Shown: in pieces, positions 7,114-14,608 of the stretch
Layout of the letters: every line of letters starts with the position of its first letter
Numbering within the stretch: the first letter of the stretch is position 1
Position numbers and translations under genes: made by a program
Notes under the pieces: generated by a model
The model's database searches: none
What the model saw: only the letters and a program-made list of their open reading frames with translations
What the model was told of the DNA's origin: nothing
From: JALYUA01 sp038253555
GTDB lineage: Bacteria; Acidobacteriota; Thermoanaerobaculia; UBA5066; Gp7-AA6
Direction of reading: 5' to 3'
Assembly: GCA_038253555.1 (NCBI GenBank)
Contig: JBBSGZ010000052.1
Coordinates: 1 to 23,074 of the forward strand
DNA length: 23,074 nt

Positions 7114-8442
7114 ATGGCGTTTTCCTCCCTCACCCGTCTCGAGTCGCTCGGCCTCCGCGGGATGCGGCTCGGGCTCGAAGCCATCGGTGCGGCCTGCGGG
7201 CGGCTCGGTCATCCGGAGCGGGGCTTTCCCTCCGTGCTCGTCGGAGGGACGAACGGGAAAGGCTCGACGGCCGCAGCGCTCTCGTCCCTCGCCTTGGAAG
7301 CCGGACGTCGGCCCGGCCTCTACACGTCGCCCCACCTCGTGTCGGTCACGGAGCGCATTCGCGTCGGTCCGGAAGACGTCGCGGCCGGGGCCCTCGACCA
7401 GGCGCTCGAGAGAGTTTTCGCAGCCGCGGATGCGGCACCGGCGATCCCGTTGACCTACTTCGAAGCCGTGACGGCTGCCGCCTTTCTCCTCTTCCGCGAG
7501 GAGGCGGTCGACGTGGGGATCCTCGAAGTCGGACTCGGCGGCCGCTTCGACGCCACGAACGTGGCCCCGGCGGGGCTGTCCGTCGTCACGTCGATCGCGT
7601 TGGACCACACGGCCGAGCTCGGAGAGACGCTGCCGCTGATCGCGCGGGAAAAGGCGGGCATCTTCCGGGCGGGCCGCCCGGCGCTGGCGCGCGCCGAGGA
7701 TGCCTCGGCCCTGGGCGTTCTTCGGAAAGCCGCGGCCGGGGCCGGATCCCTCTTTCACGACGCGGCATCGGAGCTCGCCGTGGACGTGCGCTCGGTTTCC
7801 GCCGCCGGAACGTCCTTCGATCTCGAAACGCCGGAGCGTCGCCTCCGGCTGCGAACCCCGCTGCCCGGATCGCACCAGGCGTGGAACGCGGCGCTCGCGG
7901 TGCGCGCCGTGGAGCTTTTCCCGGAGGGGTTCGGGCGCTTAGAACCGGAGATGCTGGTGCGCGGCGTCGAAAACGTGCGGTGGCCCGGGCGGCTTGAGCT
8001 TCTGCCGGGACCGGGGGGGCGGCCCGTCCTTCTCGACGGCTGCCACAACCCCGAGGGCGCCCGGTCGCTGGCCGCGTTTCTCCGCGATGCCGGGCTCTCG
8101 GGAGCCTGTCCCCTCGTGTTCGGCGGCATGGCGGACAAGGACCTGGAGGGGATCGCGCGCGAGATTTTCCCGGGTGTTTCCCAGGTCGTCCTCGTTCGAG
8201 CGGCGCCGCCCCGCGGGGCGTCCCCGGACGAGCTTCTCTCTCGCGTCGGCTCCCTGGCGCTCCGCGCGCGGACCGCGGCGGATGCCGGCGCCGGCATCGC
8301 GGCGCTTGCCGGAGGCGCCGCGGACTCCCCCCCTATAATCGTGGCCGGTTCCCTCTACCTCGTCGGAGAGGCCCGCGCTCACCTTCTCTCAGACGGCAGG
8401 GGCGGCGCGGATCCGGCCGGGCGGGGAGAAAGACGCCCTTGA
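7114..8442 (+). CDS. folC: dihydrofolate synthase / folylpolyglutamate synthase
   Basis: FolC adds Glu to dihydropteroate and then extends the polyglutamate tail of folates, using ATP. The protein has 442 residues. It shows the Mur-ligase-type P-loop GGTNGKGST at 44-52, YTSPHLVSVTERIRV, ILEVGLGGRFDATNV, ALDHTAELG with REKAGIF, and the C-terminal DGCHNPEGARS, where the usual motif reads DGAHNP. The ATG at 7114 gives the normal N-terminus (LTRLESLGLRGMRLGLEAI). The ribosome binding site is weak. Its TGA overlaps the TTG of the next gene as TTGA, so the dNTPase gene is probably coupled to it. Confidence 0.95.
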   Translation: MAFSSLTRLESLGLRGMRLGLEAIGAACGRLGHPERGFPSVLVGGTNGKGSTAAALSSLALEAGRRPGLYTSPHLVSVTERIRVGPEDVAAGALDQALERVFAAADAAPAIPLTYFEAVTAAAFLLFREEAVDVGILEVGLGGRFDATNVAPAGLSVVTSIALDHTAELGETLPLIAREKAGIFRAGRPALARAEDASALGVLRKAAAGAGSLFHDAASELAVDVRSVSAAGTSFDLETPERRLRLRTPLPGSHQAWNAALAVRAVELFPEGFGRLEPEMLVRGVENVRWPGRLELLPGPGGRPVLLDGCHNPEGARSLAAFLRDAGLSGACPLVFGGMADKDLEGIAREIFPGVSQVVLVRAAPPRGASPDELLSRVGSLALRARTAADAGAGIAALAGGAADSPPIIVAGSLYLVGEARAHLLSDGRGGADPAGRGERRP

Positions 8443-9716
8443 CGACGACCACCGCCCCGTTCACGAAGGAAGCGTTCGAGCGGCTCGAAGAGGAGCGCCT
8501 GCCGATCTATGCGTCGCGCAGCGGCCGCGCCGAGAGGCCTCGCGGGCCAGCCGTCGCCATGCCCGGCGACCACCGGACGGAGTATGCGCGCGACCGCGAC
8601 CGAATCGTGCATTCCCGCGCCTTCCGCCGCCTGAAGCACAAGACGCAGGTCTTCATCCCCTACGAAGGCGACCACTTCCGCACCCGACTGACGCACACCA
8701 TCGAGGTCTCGCAGATCGCCCGGAGCGCCGCGCGGTCGCTCGGCTTGAACGAGGACCTCACCGAAGCGATCTCTCTCGGGCACGACCTCGGGCACACGCC
8801 CTTCGGCCATTCGGGCGAGCGGATCCTGGATCGCCTGCTGCGCGACAGCCATCCCCGGGCGGGAGGCTTCAAGCACAACTACCAGGGAGTGCGGGTGGTC
8901 GACCGGCTCGAGAAGCGGTACGACGAGCCCGGCCTGAACCTCACACACGACGTCCGCGAGGGGATCCTGAAGCACACGGTCTGGAAGGTGGATTTCCCGT
9001 TCCCTCTCGAATTTCGCGAAGGCCTGCGATTTGCTTCCGGTGGGACGCTCGAAGCGCAGCTCGTCAACTGGAGCGACGAGATCGCCCAGCAGACGCACGA
9101 CCTCGAGGACGGGCTTCCCCTTGCCGAAGACGATCAGATCGAGGCGCTCGAGATTTCCCGCGCCGTGCGGGGGCAACGGCCCCGCGCGGAGGACGCCGCC
9201 GCCAGCCGCGCGGGCCTCATCCGCGGGATGATCGCGATCCTGACATCCGACCTGGTGGAGGCTTCCCGCGAGCGGATCGAGCGGTGGACGGAGGCGGAGG
9301 CAATCGCGACGCCGGAAGACTTCCTGGCGCGCCGCGAGCGCCTCCCGGGGGATCTCGTCTCCTTCAGCGAGAAGGGCCGCAGGCTCTACCGGGAACTCAA
9401 GGACTTCGTCTACCGCCACGTGATCCACTCCTTTCCCGTCTCGCGCCACGACGGCCACGCGCGGCGCGTCGTCGCGGGCGTCTTTCTCGCTTACCGCGAC
9501 AACCCGAGGCTGCTGCCGGATTCCGTGCTTCTCTCCCTGCGCGAGGAGATCGGGGTCCGTTTCCTGCGCGAGGTCTCGCTGAGGGACGTGGACGCGGAGA
9601 TCGAGGAGCGCTATCGGCCCCGGCCCGAGTTTTTCCGCGCGCTCGCGGACCACATCGCCGGAATGACGGACAGCTACTGCAACGCCGAGTACAAAGAGCT
9701 CGCGACGGGCTCCTGA
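8439..9716 (+). CDS. dgt: deoxyguanosinetriphosphate triphosphohydrolase-like HD-domain dNTPase
   Basis: This 425-residue HD-superfamily enzyme is expected to hydrolyse dNTPs to the nucleoside and tripolyphosphate. Seen in the sequence are RAFRRLKHKTQVF, the metal-binding His86 in TRLTHTIEVSQIAR, His115-Asp116 in LGHDLGHTPFGHSGE, and NWSDEIAQQTHDLEDGL, all typical of the dGTPase-like (type 2) subgroup. The TTG at 8439 overlaps the folC stop, and a purine-rich GGGGAGA lies at 8422-8428. No ATG gives a better N-terminus. The subgroup name comes from motif resemblance, and the preferred nucleotide is not predictable. The symbol marks the family only. Confidence 0.9.
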   Translation: MTTTTAPFTKEAFERLEEERLPIYASRSGRAERPRGPAVAMPGDHRTEYARDRDRIVHSRAFRRLKHKTQVFIPYEGDHFRTRLTHTIEVSQIARSAARSLGLNEDLTEAISLGHDLGHTPFGHSGERILDRLLRDSHPRAGGFKHNYQGVRVVDRLEKRYDEPGLNLTHDVREGILKHTVWKVDFPFPLEFREGLRFASGGTLEAQLVNWSDEIAQQTHDLEDGLPLAEDDQIEALEISRAVRGQRPRAEDAAASRAGLIRGMIAILTSDLVEASRERIERWTEAEAIATPEDFLARRERLPGDLVSFSEKGRRLYRELKDFVYRHVIHSFPVSRHDGHARRVVAGVFLAYRDNPRLLPDSVLLSLREEIGVRFLREVSLRDVDAEIEERYRPRPEFFRALADHIAGMTDSYCNAEYKELATGS

Positions 9717-9743
9717 CCGAGTCTGTTTTCGAAAGGGCCGACC

Positions 9744-11012
9744 ATGAGCAAGACGATGTCCCCCTCGCCGGCGTTTTTGACGCGCGACCTCGCGGAGGCC
9801 GACCCGGAGGTCGCCCGCTGGATCGGGGAAGAGGAGCGGCGCCAGAACGAGGGACTCGAGCTGATCGCCTCGGAGAACTGGGTGTCCCGCGCGGTCCGGG
9901 AGGCGCAGGGCTCCGTGCTCACCAACAAGTACGCGGAGGGGTACCCGGGCAGGCGCTACTACGGCGGATGCGAATTCGTCGATCGCATCGAAACACTCGC
10001 GATCGACCGCGCGAAGGCGCTCTTCCAGGCGGAGCACGCCAACGTGCAGCCGCATTCCGGATCGCAGGCGAACATGGCCGTGTATCTGACGGCGTTGAAA
10101 CATGGCGACACGATCCTCGGGATGGACCTGTCGCACGGCGGGCACCTGACCCACGGCCATCCGCTCTCCTTTTCGGGCCGCGAGTACAAGGTCGTGGCGT
10201 ACGGCGTCCGGCGGGAGGATGAGCGGATCGACTACGAGGCGCTGGCGGCTCTCGCGCGCGAGCACCGGCCGCGGATGATCGTCGCCGGCGCTTCCGCCTA
10301 CGCCCGCGAGATCGACTTCCGGCGGTTCGGCGAGATCGCCGACGAGATTGGCGCGGACCTCATGGCGGACATCGCCCACATCGCCGGGCTGGTGCTCGCC
10401 GGAATTCATCCTTCCCCCGTCCCGCACGCCGCCTTCGTGACGAGCACGACCCACAAAACGCTCCGCGGCCCCCGGGGCGGGCTGATCCTCTGCCGCGCCG
10501 CGCGCGCGAAGGACCTCGACCGGAACGTGTTCCCCGGCGTGCAGGGGGGCCCGCTCGAGCACGTGATCGCCGCGAAGGCCGTCGCGTTCTCCGAGGCGGC
10601 GGCTCCCGAGTTCGCGGAGTACCAGCGCGCGATCGTCGAAAACGCGAAGGCGCTGGCCGGCGCGATTTCCCGCCGCGGCTTCCGGCTCGTTTCCGGCGGC
10701 ACCGACAACCACCTCGTGCTCGTCGACGTCGGCTCCCGAGGCCTCTCCGGAAAAGAGGCCGAGAAGGTGCTCGAGAAGGTGCGGCTGACCGTCAACAAGA
10801 ACACGATCCCGTTCGACACGCGGCCCCCGGCGGTCGCCTCGGGAATCCGGATCGGCACGCCGGCGGTGACGACGCGGGGTATGGGAACGGCGGAGATGGA
10901 GATCATCGGAGAATCGATCGCGCGCATCCTCGAGGCGCCCGCGGACGAAGCGGTCGCCGCGTCCGTCCGCGTCGCGGTCTCGGAGCTTTGCGCCGCTTTC
11001 CCCCTGAGATAA
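9744..11012 (+). CDS. glyA: serine hydroxymethyltransferase
   Basis: GlyA is a PLP enzyme that interconverts serine plus tetrahydrofolate with glycine plus methylene-tetrahydrofolate. The protein has 422 residues, full length. Motifs include LELIASENWVS, TNKYAEGYPGRRYYGGCE, MDLSHGGHLTHG, the PLP-binding Lys238 in TSTTHKTLRGPRGG, and NTIPFDTRPP near the end. AAGGG at 9733-9737 precedes the ATG. It follows the dNTPase gene by 27 bases and shares the neighbourhood with folC, so the two folate genes may be co-expressed. Its last 25 bases overlap the start of the next gene. Confidence 0.97.
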   Translation: MSKTMSPSPAFLTRDLAEADPEVARWIGEEERRQNEGLELIASENWVSRAVREAQGSVLTNKYAEGYPGRRYYGGCEFVDRIETLAIDRAKALFQAEHANVQPHSGSQANMAVYLTALKHGDTILGMDLSHGGHLTHGHPLSFSGREYKVVAYGVRREDERIDYEALAALAREHRPRMIVAGASAYAREIDFRRFGEIADEIGADLMADIAHIAGLVLAGIHPSPVPHAAFVTSTTHKTLRGPRGGLILCRAARAKDLDRNVFPGVQGGPLEHVIAAKAVAFSEAAAPEFAEYQRAIVENAKALAGAISRRGFRLVSGGTDNHLVLVDVGSRGLSGKEAEKVLEKVRLTVNKNTIPFDTRPPAVASGIRIGTPAVTTRGMGTAEMEIIGESIARILEAPADEAVAASVRVAVSELCAAFPLR

Positions 11013-11497
11013 GGCCGAACTCCATTCCGAGCCGTCCGCGCGTTCTGCGCCATCCGCGCCGGGTTCTCGCCGCGGTCGCGGCCGCGTGCCTGGCGGCGCG
11101 GCTTCTGGCGCGGGCGGTCCCGCCCGGTTTCGCCGACCAGGCGCGGTCGCTCGCCGCCGCGGCGCAGCTCGACCCGGCGGCGCGGCGGGTGGCCACCGCC
11201 CCCCGGCGCTTCAACCGGGACTATTTCGTGTTCCTGGAGTCCGCGCGGCGCGCCCTGCCGCCGGGCGTGAGAGGTGTCGCGCTGTACCTCCCCGGCGTGG
11301 ACGAATCCGCTTTCTACCTTGCCGTGTACGAATTCGCGCCCCTCCCGGTCCGATGGAATCCGGCCAGGCCCGATCCGGGATGGATCGCCGCGATCTACGG
11401 ACCCGCGCGTCCCGCGGGGGGAACGGTCGTCCGCGAGCTCCCCGGCGGCGTCCTTCTGGCTCCACCCGCGCCCGGCCCCGGAGACTCGTCCCATTGA
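10988..11497 (+). CDS. hypothetical membrane-anchored protein
   Basis: This 169-residue protein has an Arg-rich N-terminus, then one hydrophobic segment at about residues 23-42 (VLAAVAAACLAARLLARAV), followed by a mostly soluble domain with RRFNRDYFVFLESARR, VALYLPGVDESAFYLAVYEF and PDPGWIAAIYGP. By the positive-inside rule the soluble part faces the periplasm. The TTG at 10988, inside glyA, is the only good start that keeps the hydrophobic segment; an upstream ribosome site is not obvious. It ends in a TTGA overlap with the GT-C gene, so the two products probably act together. I do not recognise the family. It could be an accessory subunit or periplasmic partner of the glycosyltransferase. 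Confidence 0.7.
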   Translation: MRRFPPEIRPNSIPSRPRVLRHPRRVLAAVAAACLAARLLARAVPPGFADQARSLAAAAQLDPAARRVATAPRRFNRDYFVFLESARRALPPGVRGVALYLPGVDESAFYLAVYEFAPLPVRWNPARPDPGWIAAIYGPARPAGGTVVRELPGGVLLAPPAPGPGDSSH

Positions 11498-12855
11498 GCC
11501 CCCTCGCGGTCTCGTTCGCCGAGACGGGCGCGCTCCTGCTCGCCGCCGGGGCCTTTGGCACTCTCGCCGCGCGGAGGGTGCATCCGGGCGGCTGCCGCGG
11601 TCCCGAGCGGACGGGTTGGGGCATCTGCCTGGGGCTCTCCGCGGTCGGGCTCTCGGCGCTGCTCGCGTCTCTCGGCGGGCCCGAGCCTCGGTGGGGATTC
11701 GCGATGCTCGTCGTGGCGCTTCTGTCGATCGGCTGGTTTTCGGCTCGTCGCAAAGCGGCCGATGCGCCCGCGGTCCCTTCCGCGCAACCCTTAACTCTCC
11801 GGCCGGCGCACATCATCCTTCAGGTCTCGATCGCCGCCGGCACGGTTCTCTATGCCGCCCGCGCGCTCATCCGACCGATGGGGTCGATCGATTTCCTGGC
11901 GATCTGGGGGCTGAAGGGGAGATCGATCTTTTCGGCCGGGGCGATCCCCGCGTGGCTCTCGAACTCCGAGCTCGCCGGTTTCTCCCATCCCGAATACCCA
12001 TTGGGCCTGCCTCTCCTTTACGCGGGGATCGCGGGCGTCGTCGGCACGTGGGACGACCACGCGATGGCGCTCCTGTTTCCGGTCTTCCAGATTGCAACCC
12101 TCTCGGTGCTCTACGGCTGGCTCCGAAGGCGCGGCACGGAACGCGGCGTCGCCCTGACGGCGACGGCCCTCCTCGCCCTCTTCGAGCCCCTTTACTCGGG
12201 GTTTCTGACGGGCATGGCGGATGTCCCGCTGTCGCTGGCGATGCTTCTGCTCGGCACCGCCCTGTCGGACGCGATCGACGGGACCGACAGCCGCGCGCTC
12301 GTCCGGCTGGCGCTGGCGTCTCTTCTGGCGAGCGCCCTCAAGAACGAGGGACTTTTTCTATCGGGGGTCGCCGCGGTCGTGGCGATTTTGAGCGGCGGAA
12401 ACGCGGACCGTGCGCGGCGTTTTCGGGTCGCCCTTGCGGCCGCGATTCCCGCGATCGCGCTGACGGCGGCCGTGCGCGCGGTGCGCGGCGCCCCGCCGCT
12501 GCGCGATTTCGACTTCGGCCTGATCTCGCCCTCCCGTTTCGGCGAGCTCCTCGGCCGCGTCGGCGAGACGATCTCCATAGACTTCCACATCGCGGCGCGC
12601 GCCTGGATCATCCTGCCCGCGATCGCGCTCCTGCTGGCGACGGGAGCGGCGGCGCCGTGGGCGACCCGCCTGCTCGGGCTCGCGGCGGCGGCTCTCGCCG
12701 TCTACCTGGCGCTGCCGGCCTTTGCGGTGCTCGGACCCGTCTGGCTGGCGGAGACGACCCTCTTTCGGACGGCGGCGGCTCTTGCGCCTCTTGCGGCCGC
12801 GGGCATCGCGGGACGGTTCGCCCCCGGCGGGCCCGCGCGGGACCCGTCCTCGTAA
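11494..12855 (+). CDS. polytopic GT-C / GT39-like glycosyltransferase (putative)
   Basis: This 453-residue protein has roughly ten or more hydrophobic segments. After two or three N-terminal helices comes SIDFLAIWGLKGRSIF (Asp133), then FSHPEYPLGLPLLYAGIAG (His165), a layout seen in bacterial ArnT/PMT-like membrane glycosyltransferases that take the sugar from a polyprenyl-phosphate donor. In such enzymes an acidic residue in an early periplasmic loop is catalytic, and Asp133 is the best candidate. TTG 11494 overlaps the previous stop as TTGA, which decides the start. A matching donor synthase could be the GT2 enzyme encoded at 15817-16536. The acceptor is unknown. A transporter-like fold is less likely but not excluded. 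Confidence 0.72.
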   Translation: MSPLAVSFAETGALLLAAGAFGTLAARRVHPGGCRGPERTGWGICLGLSAVGLSALLASLGGPEPRWGFAMLVVALLSIGWFSARRKAADAPAVPSAQPLTLRPAHIILQVSIAAGTVLYAARALIRPMGSIDFLAIWGLKGRSIFSAGAIPAWLSNSELAGFSHPEYPLGLPLLYAGIAGVVGTWDDHAMALLFPVFQIATLSVLYGWLRRRGTERGVALTATALLALFEPLYSGFLTGMADVPLSLAMLLLGTALSDAIDGTDSRALVRLALASLLASALKNEGLFLSGVAAVVAILSGGNADRARRFRVALAAAIPAIALTAAVRAVRGAPPLRDFDFGLISPSRFGELLGRVGETISIDFHIAARAWIILPAIALLLATGAAAPWATRLLGLAAAALAVYLALPAFAVLGPVWLAETTLFRTAAALAPLAAAGIAGRFAPGGPARDPSS

Positions 12856-12973
12856 TCTCCTGCGGACCGAAGCGGATCTCTTTTTTCCGCGAGCGGAGTT
12901 CCGGCGGACTCCAGAACGGGAACCTTCGCAGTTCCGGAGGGAGAATCCGGTTGCGGCCCGCATCGGCAGGCGC
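12856..12973. terminator. convergent intergenic region with short hairpins
   Basis: Two convergent transcripts meet here. Three short stems can be drawn: 12886-12890 with 12893-12897, 12895-12899 with 12908-12912 (GGAGT/ACTCC), and 12919-12923 with 12931-12935 (GGAAC/GTTCC). A run of six T at 12881-12886 lies before rather than after the stems on the plus strand, so no canonical intrinsic terminator is formed on either strand. Termination here is inferred mainly from gene layout. Confidence 0.3.
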
Positions 12974-13699
12974 CTAAGGAAAGAGCCGGCGCGCCTCCGC
13001 GAGGTCTTCCGCGGTGTCGACCTCGATCGTGCGGAGATCTCCGACGTCGACGCCGACGACGGGTTCGCCGGCGCGGATGAGCTCGAGAAAGGCCGACTCG
13101 TACCATTCGTTCACCCGCCGCTCGGCGACGAGCCGCCGTTCCAGCACCGGGACGAGCCGCCGGACGAACGCGGCGGAAAATACGGCGAGGCCGACGGACT
13201 CTCCGGCAGTTTTTCCGGAGAGGTCTTTCCCGATGTCTTCGACGCGGCCCTCGCCGTCCAGCGTCACCTTCATCTCCTCTTCTCCGAGCTCGCCCCGGGT
13301 GCGGACCGCCATCCGATTCGCATGCGGCGCGTCGAGGAGGAGACGCACCACTGCGGGATCGAAGAGAACGTCGGCGTCGAGCAGCAGGATCGGCTCATCG
13401 GCGTCCTGCAGCGCGATTCGGAGCGACCACGCGTTGTTCGTGGCGGCGTACTCCGCGTTGCGACGGAAATCGAACCAGGCGGAGGAGAACTCGGCCGTCA
13501 GCGCTGCGCGGAGCCTGTCTCCCTCGAAGCCGTCGACGACGGTGATCCGGGTGATCCCCTGCGCCGCCAAGGTGGAAATGGCGCGCGACACGATCGAGCG
13601 GCCTCCCACCTCGAGCAGGCACTTGGGGAGAGCGTCCGTGAGCGGGCGCAGGCGCTGCGCGGAACCGGCCGCCAGGAGGATGGCGCGCGCGGGCGTCAT
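12974..13699 (-). CDS. NTP transferase-like sugar-1-phosphate / phospho-alcohol nucleotidyltransferase
   Basis: The protein has 241 residues and the nucleotidyltransferase fold used to activate phosphorylated sugars, choline, ethanolamine or inositol with CTP or another NTP. The N-terminus ARAILLAAGSAQRLRPLTD followed by LPKCLLEVGGRSIV carries the nucleotide loop, but the usual GxGxR reads G12-S-A-Q-R16. Further motifs are ATNNAWSLRIAL, LLLDADVLFDP (metal-binding Asp), and NEWYESAFLELI with VDVGDLRTIEVDTAEDL, which resembles phosphocholine or inositol-phosphate cytidylyltransferases. ATG 13699 overlaps the stop of the preceding CDP-alcohol phosphotransferase gene as ATGA. That partner strongly favours CTP as the nucleotide. 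The substrate is not known. Confidence 0.82.
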   Translation of the reverse strand: MTPARAILLAAGSAQRLRPLTDALPKCLLEVGGRSIVSRAISTLAAQGITRITVVDGFEGDRLRAALTAEFSSAWFDFRRNAEYAATNNAWSLRIALQDADEPILLLDADVLFDPAVVRLLLDAPHANRMAVRTRGELGEEEMKVTLDGEGRVEDIGKDLSGKTAGESVGLAVFSAAFVRRLVPVLERRLVAERRVNEWYESAFLELIRAGEPVVGVDVGDLRTIEVDTAEDLAEARRLFP

Positions 13700-14595
13700 T
13701 CCGCCGCGCATCGGGCCGCGCGCCGCTCGGCGGCGAGAACCGCGAGCATCCAGAGGTTCCCGGGAACCAGAGCGGCCCAGAAATAGAGATCCGGCCGCCG
13801 GAGCGCGCCCGCCAGCACGATCATCGCGGTGACGTGCATCGTGGGTCCCACCCACACGCTCCGGCGGAGAACGGGCCGGTGACACTGCGCCCAGCGGCCG
13901 CTCTCGGCCTCCTGCCACTCTTCATCCGGGCGGGTCACCGGATTCCACGCCGTCCGATACAGGCGGTAACCCGCGATCAGCGCGCGACCGGCGGAATGCG
14001 TTTGCTCCGCGCGCCAGATTTCCGCCTGCTGGACCATCGCGCGCAGTTCCTCCGCGCGGTTGCGGCGCCGCCGATAGACCCGGTCGAGCCACGCGCCGCG
14101 CTTTTCGTCCAGAAAAGCGCACTGCCACGCCATCGACGCGCCCGCGGCCACGACGAGCCACCACCAGGAGAAGCGGGCGGGACGGCCGATCTGGAGCGCG
14201 TGGGCCATTCCGATGAAAACGGCGGTCGTGCCCACGTAGTCCGCCGCCCCGTCGACCAGGTATCCGATCGGCGAAGAGGACCCCTGAAGCCGCGCCAGCT
14301 GGCCGTCCGCGCAATCGAGGACGTTTGCCGCGAGGCAGGCGAGCGCCGCGAGGAGCGCGGAGGCCGGCGTGGCGCGCCAGAAGAGGGCTCCCGCGGCCAG
14401 TCCGAAGAGCATGCTCGCGGCGCTGACGTGGTTGGGGCGCACGCGGGTGCGCCGCAGCGGCCACGCGAGCTGGAAGGCCAGGGGACGGTAGAGAAGGATG
14501 TCGAGCCGCTCCTCGAGCTCCGGCGCCTTCAGAGAGGCGCGATAAGCGGCGGACCGGTCCGGCGCCGCCGGGAATTCCCCGCTCGCCAGGGCCAT
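13696..14595 (-). CDS. CDP-alcohol phosphatidyltransferase family protein with large hydrophilic insertion
   Basis: This 299-residue membrane enzyme transfers a phospho-alcohol from a CDP-activated donor to an acceptor alcohol. The family motif is complete: Asp94, Asp97-Gly98, Ala101-Arg102, Gly111, Asp115 and Asp119, with exact spacing. A preceding VRPNHVSAASMLFGL segment also fits. Unlike the usual protein of about 200 residues, it has a charged loop of about 80 residues (163-243, rich in Arg, Glu, Trp and Gln) between the middle and last membrane helices. It lies 13 bases after the HisC-like gene and overlaps the nucleotidyltransferase gene. A phospholipid head-group or an inositol-phosphate-type product are both possible. 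Confidence 0.87.
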   Translation of the reverse strand: MALASGEFPAAPDRSAAYRASLKAPELEERLDILLYRPLAFQLAWPLRRTRVRPNHVSAASMLFGLAAGALFWRATPASALLAALACLAANVLDCADGQLARLQGSSSPIGYLVDGAADYVGTTAVFIGMAHALQIGRPARFSWWWLVVAAGASMAWQCAFLDEKRGAWLDRVYRRRRNRAEELRAMVQQAEIWRAEQTHSAGRALIAGYRLYRTAWNPVTRPDEEWQEAESGRWAQCHRPVLRRSVWVGPTMHVTAMIVLAGALRRPDLYFWAALVPGNLWMLAVLAAERRAARCAAE

Positions 14596-14608
14596 GGCTC
14601 TCGAGCGC

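Noticed and set aside
8334..8339. TATAAT inside folC, about 100 bases before the dNTPase start
   Set aside because: It lies within conserved coding sequence (PIIVAG), has no -35, and the TTGA overlap already explains expression by coupling.
8379..10712. Open frame of 777 codons on the minus strand opposite dgt and glyA
   Set aside because: It crosses two well-conserved genes, has no recognisable domain, and is explained by GC-rich codon bias.
12881..12886. T-run as an intrinsic terminator
   Set aside because: The six T precede the stems rather than follow them on the plus strand, and on the minus strand they read as A, so the canonical arrangement is absent.
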